Assembly: GCF_051257895.1 (NCBI RefSeq)
Contig: NZ_CP194331.1
Span: 744,001-808,000 of the forward strand
DNA from: Gallionella straubiae
GTDB lineage: Bacteria > Pseudomonadota > Gammaproteobacteria > Burkholderiales > Gallionellaceae
Direction: 5' to 3'
Length of the DNA stretch: 64,000 nt
This document shows positions 46,398 to 55,916 of the stretch, piece by piece. Under the pieces are notes generated by a model. It was not told where the DNA came from. It ran no database searches and saw only the letters and a list, made by a program, of their open reading frames with translations. The position numbers and the translations under genes are program-made. How positions within the stretch are numbered: position 1 is the stretch's first letter; every line of letters begins with the position of its first letter.

Positions 46398-46751
46398 ATG
46401 CGTACTTGCCTTCTGTTTCTTCTTACTATCGTGCTCTCGCTGAATGCCGCCTATGCAGCATCAGTAGGCATTTGTGATGCTTTGGAACAGAAGCAGGGGC
46501 ATGCTTCACATATCGGACACCATAACCACGAACATGGCGATGACCACGACACACCGCCGCCCGGTGCAGATGATGCAGGCAAGACGCACAACCACGACCA
46601 TGCACACCCTAGCTTCTCCTCCATTCTGCCGGGTATCGTTAGCGTAATGCCGCTGTCAGGATACAGCCTCCGGTTTACAACTCCAGCCGGTACTTTCGTC
46701 TCGGCACCACCACATCTCATCGAGCACCCACCCAGAGCAACTCTCGCCTGA
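46398..46751 (+). CDS. CzcI-like periplasmic metal-resistance protein
   Basis: A 117-aa protein with an N-terminal signal peptide (MRTCLLFLLTIVLSLNAAYA) and a His/Asp-rich centre (HIGHHNHEHGDDHD, HNHDHAH) that should bind divalent metals. Size, layout and position just before czcC match the CzcI group that modulates cobalt-zinc-cadmium efflux operons. Family assignment rests on these traits, not on a strong motif. Confidence 0.65.
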   Translation: MRTCLLFLLTIVLSLNAAYAASVGICDALEQKQGHASHIGHHNHEHGDDHDTPPPGADDAGKTHNHDHAHPSFSSILPGIVSVMPLSGYSLRFTTPAGTFVSAPPHLIEHPPRATLA

Positions 46752-46839
46752 TCCGGCGAGGTTCTTCCAGTATCGTTTTTTCGCAATCAGCGACACTAGG
46801 CCTCGCCAAATTCAAACGTAGTTGCGTCTGGAGAATCCG

Positions 46840-48168
46840 ATGCTTAGATTGTTATTGCCGCTGGGAATGGCGGCACTGTATTCCATCCCCGTTATTGCAC
46901 AAACAACCATCGCCACGGCACCTGTTGATTCCATTAAGGCTGACACCTTGTCGGAGCCAGCAAGAAATACCAAAGTCTGGACGCTTGAATCGGCAACCCG
47001 TCGCGTGCTGGAAGTGGCGCCGGAGCGCCGGCAGTCCGACGCCGCAGTAGATATGCGCCAGGAGGAATTGACCCAGGCGGGAGCTTGGCCAAATCCAAGC
47101 ATCGACCTGCGTGCTGATAACAGAATCGGGCAATTGAGCGGACAAGGAGGAACAGGTCTCGCACAGTTGGCACTCTCCCAGCCGCTTCCGTTCCGGCGAA
47201 TTTCACGTCAACGTGCCGCAGCCGAGTCAGGCCTTTCGGCAGCGCGAGCTAACCGCCAGGCCCAGTCTCTGTTGCTGGAACATGAAGCGGCCAACGTCTT
47301 TCATGCGGTGCAGTTTGCCGCAGCGAAACGCCAACTAGCCAAAGAGCGCCTGGAATTTACCAATAATTTCGCAGCAGGCCAGATAACAGCCTATGGAGAT
47401 CGCCTGAAACGCTATCTGTCGCCGCTTGAACTGGGGCGGCTCGCAATCATGCGCGAGGATGCCCGTCAGGGAGCCATCCTGGCCGAGCGCGACTATGAGA
47501 ATGCCCGCATCGGGTTCAAGAATCTGCTTGGCCTTGCGGACGGAGCCGCTGCCGAGACCACTCTGCTGACTCTTCCAGCTCGTCCAGCTTCGTTCGAAGC
47601 CTTCGCTCATGAACTCGATCGCCATCCCGCCATCGAGGCGGCGCGCCATGAGACGGAGGCAGCGAGGGAGGGAATCGAAGTGGCCGAATCGCAGCGTTAT
47701 CCGGATCCCGTATTGAAACTGTTCCGTGACCGGGATTTCAACAACGGCGCAACGATCAACGTAACGGGAATAGGCGTCGGCATGGAGATTCCGATCCTGA
47801 ACCGGAATCGCGCTTTGGAAGGCAAGGCCAGGGCCGAGGCCGAGGCAAGCCGTGCGCGTTACGAGGCGCTGGTTCGGGACGCCAGGACGCGTCTGGAGCA
47901 GGCATACGCGCAACTGCTCCGCCTGCAGAACCAGACCGAGCAGGTGAACGCGAACCTGATTGAACCCGCACGCAAAATCTTTGAACTTACGCGCCGCAGT
48001 TTTGCCGCAGGCGAGTCCAACGTCCTTGCGCTGGTGGACGCGAACAACGCCTACTTCGATGCCCGTGCCCGTTATCAGGAGTTGTTGCAGGCATGCGCGC
48101 TGGCCTCGGTCGATCTGCGGCTTGCTGCCGGATTGTCCATCGTCGGCGGGCAGGAGGTTCAGCCATGA
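46840..48168 (+). CDS. czcC: Outer membrane efflux channel (TolC/CzcC family)
   Basis: A 442-aa outer membrane factor of tripartite metal efflux. It has a cleaved signal (MLRLLLPLGMAALYSIPVIA), and two TolC-like coiled repeats (about residues 60-250 and 260-435), e.g. AGAWPNPSIDLRADNRIGQ and the later PILNRNRALEGKARAEAEA. ATG at 46840 has GGAG at the right distance; an upstream TTG is less likely. ATGA overlap with the RND gene. Confidence 0.88.
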   Translation: MLRLLLPLGMAALYSIPVIAQTTIATAPVDSIKADTLSEPARNTKVWTLESATRRVLEVAPERRQSDAAVDMRQEELTQAGAWPNPSIDLRADNRIGQLSGQGGTGLAQLALSQPLPFRRISRQRAAAESGLSAARANRQAQSLLLEHEAANVFHAVQFAAAKRQLAKERLEFTNNFAAGQITAYGDRLKRYLSPLELGRLAIMREDARQGAILAERDYENARIGFKNLLGLADGAAAETTLLTLPARPASFEAFAHELDRHPAIEAARHETEAAREGIEVAESQRYPDPVLKLFRDRDFNNGATINVTGIGVGMEIPILNRNRALEGKARAEAEASRARYEALVRDARTRLEQAYAQLLRLQNQTEQVNANLIEPARKIFELTRRSFAAGESNVLALVDANNAYFDARARYQELLQACALASVDLRLAAGLSIVGGQEVQP

Positions 48169-51100
48169 TCGCCGCGCTCATCCGATTCGCGCTGATCCAG
48201 CGCCTGATGATGCTGATCATCGCCGTCGCGGTGGTTGCCGGCGGCCTGTGGGCGTTCCGCACGCTGCCCATCGACGCCTTCCCCGACATTTCGCCGCCGC
48301 AAGTACAGGTGCTCGTCAAGGCGCCGGGTCTTGCGCCGACCGAGGTTGAATCGCGCATTGCCTTCCCGATCGAGATGGAGATGCAGGGCATCCCGCGCCT
48401 GAAACTCCTACGTTCGACCACCAAGTACGCAATATCCAACATCGTCATCGATTTCGAGGACGGCACCGACATCTATTGGGCGCGCCAGCAGGTCGCGGAG
48501 CGCCTGAACCAGGCCAAGGGCGCGCTGCCCCAGGACGCCGAAGTGGTGCTCGCGCCGATAGCCACCCCCTTGAGCGACATCTACATGTACCGCGTCAGGG
48601 GCGAAGGCTATTCGAGCAGCGAACTGCGCAGCATCCAGGACTGGGTGATCCGCCCACAGCTGCGCGCCGTGGACGGAGTGGCCGACGTGAACTCGATGGG
48701 CGGCCTGGTGCGCGCCTTCGAGGTGCGCCCAGACCCGGGCAAACTCGCCGCTCAGGGTTTGGCCATCGACGATCTGGAGCGCGCTATCGGGCGCAACAAC
48801 CGCAATGCCGGCGGCGACCGCGTCAACCGCGAGGACAAGATGCTGCTGGTGCGCACTGTCGGGCAGCTCAGGGATGCAGACGACATCCGCCGCATCACCG
48901 TGGTGACGCGCGGCGGCGTGCCGTTGCGCATCGGCGATGTCGCACAGGTCGCGGAGGGATCGCTGGTGCGTTACGGCGGTGTCACGGCGGACAGCGAAGG
49001 CGAGATCGTAACCGGCCTCGCGCTGCTGCGCGTCGGCGCCAACAGCCGCACCGTGGCAGAGGCCGTCAAGCAGGAACTCGCACGCCTTACGCCCACGCTC
49101 CCGAAGGGCGTCACCATCGAACCATACTATGACCGCACCGACCTCATCAACGCTGCCGTGCTCACGGTGGAGAAGGCGCTCGGCGAGGCGGTAATACTGG
49201 TGATCCTGGTGCTGATCGTGCTGCTCGGCAATCTGCGTGCGGCGCTCACCGTGGCGCTGATCCTGCCTTTGACGGTGCTGTCCACCTTCATCCTGATGAA
49301 CCTGTTCGGCGTCAGCGCCAACCTGATGTCGCTCGGAGGGCTTGCCATCGCCATCGGCATCCTGGTGGATGCTGCCGTGGTGGTGGTGGAGAACATCCAC
49401 GCCCAACTCGCGCATGCACCCAAGGGGGTGAGCCGCTTGCATCTGGTCTATCGCGCCGCGGCCGAGGTTTCCACCCCGGTGCTGTCCGGCATCCTGATCA
49501 TCGTCATCGTGTTCCTGCCGCTGTTCTCGCTTACCGGACTTGAAGGCCGCATGTTCGGACCGCTGGCGCTGACCATCGTGTTCGCGCTGATGGGGTCGTT
49601 ACTGCTGTCGCTCAGCGTAATCCCGGTGCTGGCGAGTTTCCTCATGCGCTCCGGCGCGCATGGCGAAGATCGCATGCTGGCGGCGATCAAGCGCGTGTAC
49701 CTGCCGGTGATGCGCTGGGCGCTTGAATATCGCAAGTCCGCCGTGCTCGGGGCGATTTTGCTGCTCGTAGCGGCTGGGTCGTTGTTCCCCCTTATCGGCA
49801 AGGAGTTCATGCCGGCGATGGACGAGGGAAAAACGGTGGTGAACCTGGAAAAATCCTCGGACATATCGCTCGAGGCTTCGCTCGCGCTGGACAAGCCGAT
49901 CCAGAAGGCGATCCTGGAAATTCCCGAGGTCACCGGCATGATCTGCCGTAGCGGGGCCGACGAATTGCGGCTCGACCCGATGGGTTTCTACCAGACCGAC
50001 TGCTTCCTGCAGACCAAGCCGCGCGAGGATTGGGGCTACGGGCTCGAAGCCTTCCAGGAGAAGCTGCGCGAGAAACTCGAACCCTTCGAGGCGCTGGGCG
50101 TCGAGGCGGGTTTCAGCCAGCCGATCGACATGCGCGTCTCCGAAATGCTGTCCGGGGTACGTGCCGATGTCGCCATCAAGCTCTTCGGCGAAGATTTCGC
50201 CGTGCTTGAGGAATTGTCCGGCAAGATCGAGGCAATCGTCCAGCGCACCCGAGGCGCGAGCGACATATTCCGTGCGCGCCTTTCCGGGCAAGGTTACCTC
50301 ACGGTCGCCATCGACTCGGCAAAACTCGCACGTTACGGTCTCAACAACGAGGATGTGAACGCCGTGGTCGAATCCGCGGTCGGCGGCAAGGTGGTGACCG
50401 AGATCATCGAAGGTAGCCGTCGCTTCGGCGTGCTGGTGCGCTACCCGGAAGCCGCGCGCGCCTCGTCCGCAGCAATCAAGGAACTCCTCATCAAGACCGC
50501 GGGTGGCGCGCTGGTGCCGCTCGGAGAAGTCGCCAAGGTGAGCGAAGTTGACGGCCCGGTGCTGATCCAGCGCGAATCGGCGCGGCGGCTGGTCGCCGTG
50601 CGCACCAACGTCGAGGGGCGCGATGTCGTAGGCTTCGTCGAGGAACTGAAGGCCGCCATCGAACGTGAGGTAAAACTGCCCGAAGGCTACCACATCGACT
50701 ACGGCGGTCAGTTCGAGAACCAGCAGCGCGCGGCGCAACGCCTGGCGGTGGTCGTGCCGGTATCGATTGCGCTGATTTTCTTCATGCTGTTTTCGACCTT
50801 CCGGTCAGTTCGCCAAGCGGGTTTGATTATCCTGAATATCCCGTTCGCCCTGATCGGCGGGGTGGTGAGTCTCTACCTCTCCGGGCTTTATCTATCGGTG
50901 CCGGCATCGGTGGGCTTCATCACGCTGTTTGGCGTGGCGGTGCTCAACGGTGTAGTGATGGTGGCCTATATCAATCAGTTGCGCGAAACTGGACGCACGG
51001 TGCTGCAAGCGGTGCAGGAAGGTGCGGAGCGCCGACTGCGGCCGGTGCTGATGACGGCGCTCATTGCCAGCCTCGGCCTCGTGCCGATGCTGCTCGCCAC

Positions 51101-51260
51101 CGGCCCCGGCTCCGAGCTACAGCGGCCACTGGCCGTGGTGGTGATCGGCGGGCTATTCACCTCCACGCTGCTTACGCTGGTGCTGTTGCCCACACTCTAC
51201 GCCTGGATCGAGACACGTGCCGAGCTGCGCATCAGGAATCCCCAAAGGAGCCCCCTATGA
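48165..51260 (+). CDS. czcA: Heavy-metal efflux RND pump (CzcA/CusA family)
   Basis: A 1031-aa inner-membrane proton antiporter with 12 helices and two large periplasmic loops. In TM4 (about residues 386-411) it reads LMSLGGLAIAIGILVDAAVVVVEN. The D-A-A and E-N positions carry the proton relay, and the IAIG...DAA form is closer to the monovalent (CusA, HME4) and HME5 types than to the DFG...DGA form of Co/Zn/Cd pumps. The substrate is therefore open. Overlaps czcC by 4 nt. No adaptor (czcB/cusB) gene is present between or after them. Confidence 0.9.
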   Translation: MIAALIRFALIQRLMMLIIAVAVVAGGLWAFRTLPIDAFPDISPPQVQVLVKAPGLAPTEVESRIAFPIEMEMQGIPRLKLLRSTTKYAISNIVIDFEDGTDIYWARQQVAERLNQAKGALPQDAEVVLAPIATPLSDIYMYRVRGEGYSSSELRSIQDWVIRPQLRAVDGVADVNSMGGLVRAFEVRPDPGKLAAQGLAIDDLERAIGRNNRNAGGDRVNREDKMLLVRTVGQLRDADDIRRITVVTRGGVPLRIGDVAQVAEGSLVRYGGVTADSEGEIVTGLALLRVGANSRTVAEAVKQELARLTPTLPKGVTIEPYYDRTDLINAAVLTVEKALGEAVILVILVLIVLLGNLRAALTVALILPLTVLSTFILMNLFGVSANLMSLGGLAIAIGILVDAAVVVVENIHAQLAHAPKGVSRLHLVYRAAAEVSTPVLSGILIIVIVFLPLFSLTGLEGRMFGPLALTIVFALMGSLLLSLSVIPVLASFLMRSGAHGEDRMLAAIKRVYLPVMRWALEYRKSAVLGAILLLVAAGSLFPLIGKEFMPAMDEGKTVVNLEKSSDISLEASLALDKPIQKAILEIPEVTGMICRSGADELRLDPMGFYQTDCFLQTKPREDWGYGLEAFQEKLREKLEPFEALGVEAGFSQPIDMRVSEMLSGVRADVAIKLFGEDFAVLEELSGKIEAIVQRTRGASDIFRARLSGQGYLTVAIDSAKLARYGLNNEDVNAVVESAVGGKVVTEIIEGSRRFGVLVRYPEAARASSAAIKELLIKTAGGALVPLGEVAKVSEVDGPVLIQRESARRLVAVRTNVEGRDVVGFVEELKAAIEREVKLPEGYHIDYGGQFENQQRAAQRLAVVVPVSIALIFFMLFSTFRSVRQAGLIILNIPFALIGGVVSLYLSGLYLSVPASVGFITLFGVAVLNGVVMVAYINQLRETGRTVLQAVQEGAERRLRPVLMTALIASLGLVPMLLATGPGSELQRPLAVVVIGGLFTSTLLTLVLLPTLYAWIETRAELRIRNPQRSPL

Positions 51261-51565
51261 AAAATCTTACGTTGATCGTGCATGCCGATATTCAGCGTGC
51301 GCTTGCGGATACGCTGCACAGCCTTGAGCAGGTAACCGGATTTACCTTCATCCAGGTCGAGGGGCACAGCCCTCAGGATGAATATGACCCGGCGCTTTCC
51401 GCGCGCGACCGCGTGATCGGCTATACGCCGTACGTTCGTGTGGACATTCTGCTCAAGGACGAGGATGTGGACGATGTCTTGCAGGCGTTGCGAGCCGCCG
51501 ACTGCGGTCTGACCGGGCGCGGCATCTATCAGGTGACTACGGTTGAAAAACAGGGGGCGTTATGA
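51257..51565 (+). CDS. DUF3240 family PII-like protein
   Basis: A 102-aa PII-fold protein (MKNLTLIVHADIQRALADTLHSL ... RVIGYTPYVRVDILL). The family typically follows czcA-type pump genes. Start overlaps the czcA stop by 4 nt. Small-molecule or metal sensing for the pump is a reasonable inference. Confidence 0.82.
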   Translation: MKNLTLIVHADIQRALADTLHSLEQVTGFTFIQVEGHSPQDEYDPALSARDRVIGYTPYVRVDILLKDEDVDDVLQALRAADCGLTGRGIYQVTTVEKQGAL

Positions 51566-51651
51566 ATCAGATGAACTTGCGGCATGAGGAAATCACCGGC
51601 TGTGTTGCTTTTCGAGCGCTTGATATAAATCAAGCAGCTTCAACTTTTTAA
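51562..51651 (+). CDS. Possible 29-aa peptide after the DUF3240 gene
   Basis: An ATG at 51562 overlaps the DUF3240 stop by 4 nt (ATGA). The frame is open for 29 codons (MNQMNLRHEEITGC ...). The overlap geometry copies the rest of the operon, but nothing is recognised in the product and it may be the degraded head of a lost gene, possibly the missing adaptor. Confidence 0.25.
   Translation: MNQMNLRHEEITGCVAFRALDINQAASTF
51620..51633. promoter_or_regulatory. Perfect FNR/ANR-type box
   Basis: TTGATATAAATCAA matches TTGAT-N4-ATCAA in all ten defined positions. It lies 33 nt before the lipoprotein ATG at 51666. For class II activation the transcription start would fall near that ATG, so it may instead repress, or regulate via a different start. 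It could couple this locus to oxygen or nitric oxide. Confidence 0.55.
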
Positions 51652-51665
51652 TGAAAGGAATTACC

Positions 51666-52091
51666 ATGAGCAAATATTACTTGAGCATACTGGCAATCTT
51701 GATGTTTACAGGTTGCGCCAGCCCAACTCACCCGTTGGACAAACAAGGCAGTGCACCGTTTGTTGGTGGCGAATTGGTGCATGATCGTGGGGAAGGCAAT
51801 CTCCTTGTGCTGGAAGCGCCGGATCGCCGTTATGAGGCTCGCGGCTTTGCCGTCGATCGACAGACCAATCTGGCGGAACTGCGCAAGCGCTACTATGGCG
51901 TCAATCCGAAGCACTGGGATCGAATCTTTTCCGGTCTCGATACCGAACATGTGGTTTACTCCATTGAGACGATTGCCAGATCCGCAGATGGACATGAAGT
52001 CTCGTGCCGCTTGGTATGGAAATTCAACACCAAGCCAGCGGGAGTGTGTGCCGATCAGGCCGGGGGCTCGTTCCCGGTTCGATTTAGGTAA
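51666..52091 (+). CDS. Small lipoprotein, function unknown
   Basis: A 141-aa protein with lipobox FTGC (MSKYYLSILAILMFTGCAS). The upstream in-frame ATG at 51651 overlaps the AAAGGA SD, so the ATG at 51666 is preferred. The mature part is soluble, without recognised domain. It lies between the efflux operon and the porin and downstream of an FNR-like site. Confidence 0.7.
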   Translation: MSKYYLSILAILMFTGCASPTHPLDKQGSAPFVGGELVHDRGEGNLLVLEAPDRRYEARGFAVDRQTNLAELRKRYYGVNPKHWDRIFSGLDTEHVVYSIETIARSADGHEVSCRLVWKFNTKPAGVCADQAGGSFPVRFR

Positions 52092-52220
52092 CGTTTAAGG
52101 GTAGGTTGTCTTGTCAGCCAAGTCGTGCATTTTTGGGAAGGAATTGTGCGACTTTGGCTAGAGGATGTTGTTCTGTGTAGTGGCTAGCTTTCAACAGACG
52201 GACAGTGTCGCTGTGATAAT

Positions 52221-52236
52221 AAAAAAGGGGGGGGGG
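52221..52236 (+). repeat. A6-G10 homopolymer tract at the porin start
   Basis: Six A followed by ten G (52227-52236); after one more base the ATG follows at 52238. The G run occupies the place of the Shine-Dalgarno sequence, so a change in its length could vary translation. Poly-G tracts of this length are typical slipped-strand sites. Confidence 0.85.
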
Positions 52237-52237
52237 A

Positions 52238-53485
52238 ATGATTCTTCAATATGTTTTTACCTTGGCTATAGCCATTGGTTGCATCGGTTCTGTTGTGGCC
52301 GCAGAAGAGAAGGGGCCAGACTGGAATACGGAGACGCTTACCGGTGATTGGGGGGGCGTGCGCTCCAACCTTTATAACAAAGGAATTGAGCTAGGCTTTA
52401 CCCACAAGAGCGATGTTCTTTCCAATCTATCCGGCGGGATCAAGCGGGGCACGGTATGGATGGGCAACACAGAAGCCAGGGTCAAGATGGACCTGGAAAA
52501 GCTGTTGGGATGGAAATCCACTACTGCTTACGTCCAATATCACAGCCAACTCGGTAGCAAATTTAACCGGGATTATGTCGATAGTTTCGTTATCGTGGAC
52601 AACATCGAGGCGAATAACACGGCACAGTTTTTTCAGGCCTGGATTCAAAAGGGTTTCTATGATGAAAGCCTGTCCGTACTGTTCGGCCTGTATGCGATAG
52701 ATTCCGAGTTCTACGTCAACGATACCTCCGCTGTGTTTACCCAGACCCCTTATGGCATGGCGAATGATTTGGGGCAGTCTGGCATGAATGCTCCGCCTAT
52801 CTTCCCTGTGGGAGCATTGGCGCTCCGTTTAAAATACACCTCGCAGGATAAAGGCTTCTACGCTCAATACGCGCTGACGGATGGAGTGCCGGGCGACCCC
52901 AACAACCCGCGCGGCACGCATATCCAGTTGAACAAGGGCGATGGGACGCTTTCCATTGTAGAACTTGGGCTCACGCCGCAACCTGCCCCGTCGGAAGAAG
53001 GCGAGTATTTCAACAAGACGGCTATTGGCTATTGGCGCTACTCCTCTCGTTTTAGCGACCTTGACCCTCTCAACCCCATACTTCATCCAAGTCAAGGAGC
53101 TTATTTCCTGGCGGAGCGCACGCTGATGAACGAAAAGGATCATCCGGAACAAGGATTGGCAGGCTTTGTGCGTTACGGTGTCGCCAGCAAGGACATTCAT
53201 CAGTCGGACTGGACCGGCAGCATAGGTCTGCGTTATCACGGCCTGATTGCCGGACGCGACGACGACATCGCAGCCATTGGCGTTACCGTCAGTCATGCCA
53301 GCCCAACATTTCAACGGCTGAATAACAGCCTGAGCAGCGAAACAAGCACCGAAGCGACCTACCGTATACAGGTTAATCCTTGGCTTGCGGTTCAGCCAAC
53401 GGTGCAATATGTCCTCCATCCGAATATGAATCCCGCGCGGCAGAACGTATGGATCGCAGGGGCTCGTGTGGAAATCAATTTCTAA
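52238..53485 (+). CDS. OprB-type carbohydrate-selective porin
   Basis: A 415-aa outer membrane beta barrel with signal MILQYVFTLAIAIGCIGSVVAA. Family marks are LTGDWGGVRSNLYNKGIEL near the N-terminus, WIQKGFYDESLSVLFGLYAIDSEFY, and a C-terminal strand ending in NF. The substrate is not predictable. The start is fixed by the ATG at 52238, 1 nt after the G10 tract. Confidence 0.88.
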   Translation: MILQYVFTLAIAIGCIGSVVAAEEKGPDWNTETLTGDWGGVRSNLYNKGIELGFTHKSDVLSNLSGGIKRGTVWMGNTEARVKMDLEKLLGWKSTTAYVQYHSQLGSKFNRDYVDSFVIVDNIEANNTAQFFQAWIQKGFYDESLSVLFGLYAIDSEFYVNDTSAVFTQTPYGMANDLGQSGMNAPPIFPVGALALRLKYTSQDKGFYAQYALTDGVPGDPNNPRGTHIQLNKGDGTLSIVELGLTPQPAPSEEGEYFNKTAIGYWRYSSRFSDLDPLNPILHPSQGAYFLAERTLMNEKDHPEQGLAGFVRYGVASKDIHQSDWTGSIGLRYHGLIAGRDDDIAAIGVTVSHASPTFQRLNNSLSSETSTEATYRIQVNPWLAVQPTVQYVLHPNMNPARQNVWIAGARVEINF

Positions 53486-53596
53486 TCGAATAGCTAAAGG
53501 GAATAGGCAATGGCAAATTGCTGCAACGACAAGGCCTGTGGGATTGAAGCGCCTCACGTTGCGTTGGGCAACCGGGGCAATCAAGAACTTCCCTGA

Positions 53597-55591
53597 TTAG
53601 CCCGGCTCCTTGTTCAGCATCGCCTTCAGCCGCGCCAGCTTGTCCATGCCCTCGCCCTTGCTGACGGTCGGCGCGGCTTCCTTGTGGCCTCCCGCATAGA
53701 CCAGCTCCCCTTGCGGCATCTCCTCCAGGAAGCGGCTCGGCTCGCAGGCCGCCCAGTCCTTGCCGCGCTTGCGGCGGTTGCAGTAGCTGATCTGCAGGCT
53801 GCGCTCCGCGCGCGTGATGCCGACATACATCAGGCGGCGCTCCTCCTCGATCTGTTTCTCGTCGCTGTCGCGAAACGGCAGGATGTCCTCCTCCGCGCCA
53901 ACGATGAACACATGCGGGAACTCCAGCCCCTTGGCGGCGTGCAGCGTGGAGAGCGTCACCGCATCCGGCTCCTCATCCTTGCCCTCCAGCATGTTGATCA
54001 GCGCGATGGTCTGCACCATGTCGATCAGCGACTTTTCGTCGGCCTCGGCCCTGCGCTTGAGCCAGCCGATGAATTCCTGCACGTTCTCCCATCGGGTCTG
54101 CGCCTGGCGTGGCTCGTGGCTGTCGTACAGCCAGGCCTCGTAGTCGATCGCGCGCAGCAGCTCGTCGAGCAGTTCGCCGCACGGGTCCTTGTCGGCGCGC
54201 TCCTGGAGGCGGTTGATGAAGTTGCAGAAAATCAGCAGGTCTTCGTGCTGGCGCGGCGGCAGTTGCTGCTCCATCTCGACCTCGAAAGCCGCCTCGAACA
54301 GGCTGACCTGGCGCGCCCCGGCGTGTGCCCCGAGCTTTTCCAGCGTGGTGTTGCCGATGCCGCGCTTCGGCGTGGTGATCGCGCGGATAAAGGCGGGATC
54401 GTCGTCCGGATTGGCGATCAGCCGCAAATACGAAGTGATGTCCTTGATCTCGGCGCGCTCGAAGAACGACTGGCCGCCGCTCACCGTATAAGGCGCGTGC
54501 TGCGCGCGCAGTTGCTCCTCGAAGGCGCGTGACAGGTGGTTGCTGCGGTACAGGATCGCGTAGTCGGCAAAGCGCGTGCGGTGCTCGAACTTGTGCGCCA
54601 TCAGCTTCATCACCACGCTCTCGGCCTCATGCTCGTCGTCGCGCGCCGCGTAGACGCGCACCGGATCGCCGATGCCGTGATCGCTCCACAGGTTCTTCTC
54701 GAACACCTTGGTGTTGTGGTTGATGAGGTGGTTCGCCACCTTGAGGATGCGCTGCGAGGAGCGGTAGTTCTGCTCCAGCTTGATGACGCGCAGCTTCGCG
54801 TAGTCGTTGCGCAGGTTGTGCAGGTTCTCGATGCTCGCGCCGCGCCACGCGTAGATCGCCTGGTCGTCGTCGCCCACCGCGGTGAACGCGGCGCGGTGCC
54901 CCGCCAGCAGCCGGGTCAACTGGTACTGGCAATCGTTGGTGTCCTGGTATTCGTCGATCAGCAGGTAGTGCAGCCGGTTCTGCCAGCGGAACAGCGCCTC
55001 GGGGTGCTCCTTGAACAGCACCACCGGCAAATGGATCAGGTCGTCGAAATCCACCGCCTGATAGGCGCGCAGCGTCTCCTGGTAGCGCGCATAAATCCGC
55101 GCATGGATCCTGGCTTCGTCGTTCTCCGCGACCTGCGCGGCCTGCTGCGGCGCGATGAAGGCCGACTTCCAGTTGGAAATCTGTGTCTGGATGTCGCGGA
55201 TTTCCTGCTTGTCGCCGGAATTGGCCAGCTCGCCGATGATCTTCCAGGTATCGCCGGAATCGAAGATCGAGAACTGCGGCTTGTAGCCCAGCAGCGCAGC
55301 CTCCTTGCGCAGGATGTTCATGCCCAGCGAGTGGAAGGTGCTCACCACCAGCCCCCTCGCATCCTTGCCCTGCAGCAGCGCGCCGACGCGCTCGCGCATC
55401 TCGCTGGCCGCCTTGTTGGTAAAGGTGATCGCGGCGATGTTGCGCGGCGCATAGCCGCACTGCTGCACCAGATGGACGATCTTCTGGGTGATGACGCGCG
55501 TCTTGCCGCTGCCCGCGCCGGCCAGCACCAGCAAGGGGCCGTCGAGATAGGTCACCGCTTCGCGCTGCGCGGGATTGAGCTTGTCCAACAT
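53597..55591 (-). CDS. rep: ATP-dependent DNA helicase Rep
   Basis: A 664-aa superfamily 1A 3'-5' helicase. Motif I LAGAGSGKTRVIT, motif Ia FTNKAASEMRERV, motif II DEYQDTND, motif III GDDDQAIYAWRGA, motif IV EQNYRSSQRIL, motif V TLHAAKGLEFPHVF and motif VI VGITRAERSL are in order. Length and the start MLDKLNPAQREAV fit Rep better than UvrD. It helps restart replication forks. The promoter region is a duplicate of that upstream of the gene at 57474. Confidence 0.93.
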   Translation of the reverse strand: MLDKLNPAQREAVTYLDGPLLVLAGAGSGKTRVITQKIVHLVQQCGYAPRNIAAITFTNKAASEMRERVGALLQGKDARGLVVSTFHSLGMNILRKEAALLGYKPQFSIFDSGDTWKIIGELANSGDKQEIRDIQTQISNWKSAFIAPQQAAQVAENDEARIHARIYARYQETLRAYQAVDFDDLIHLPVVLFKEHPEALFRWQNRLHYLLIDEYQDTNDCQYQLTRLLAGHRAAFTAVGDDDQAIYAWRGASIENLHNLRNDYAKLRVIKLEQNYRSSQRILKVANHLINHNTKVFEKNLWSDHGIGDPVRVYAARDDEHEAESVVMKLMAHKFEHRTRFADYAILYRSNHLSRAFEEQLRAQHAPYTVSGGQSFFERAEIKDITSYLRLIANPDDDPAFIRAITTPKRGIGNTTLEKLGAHAGARQVSLFEAAFEVEMEQQLPPRQHEDLLIFCNFINRLQERADKDPCGELLDELLRAIDYEAWLYDSHEPRQAQTRWENVQEFIGWLKRRAEADEKSLIDMVQTIALINMLEGKDEEPDAVTLSTLHAAKGLEFPHVFIVGAEEDILPFRDSDEKQIEEERRLMYVGITRAERSLQISYCNRRKRGKDWAACEPSRFLEEMPQGELVYAGGHKEAAPTVSKGEGMDKLARLKAMLNKEPG

Positions 55592-55632
55592 TTCAGGGAG
55601 TTAACGGGTGAATGAGTGTTTCTGGAAGGGGC

Positions 55633-55680
55633 GCATGATACCAAAGCATCCCTGCCGGGGCGATGACGTCCGCGCTATTA
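55633..55680 (-). promoter_or_regulatory. Promoter block shared by rep and the PEGA/FGE gene
   Basis: Reading on the minus strand, GCGCGGACGTCATCG...GCTTTGGTATCATGCGC recurs nearly unchanged upstream of the gene at 58406. TATCAT is a good -10, and it lies about 45 nt before the rep ATG. No clear -35; a regulator site is likely. Confidence 0.55.
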
Positions 55681-55916
55681 TAGATAGAGTTCCTGACTTC
55701 CAACCCCAACTGGTGGAGGCAAGCTTGGTGTCAGCGCGCCCTCAGGTGGTTAACGTCACGACTCCCCGAAATGCGATCAATTTCTTACACCTGTACCGAT
55801 ATTCCGCTGCCTCTTGCAACTCTTGTCGCCCGGCTCGCACTCGGCCAGTTCGCGGAATTTTTCCTGGCAGTGCCGATCAGCGAGTCCTCGGGTTTGGGGC
55901 CGGTTGACTGCACCTG

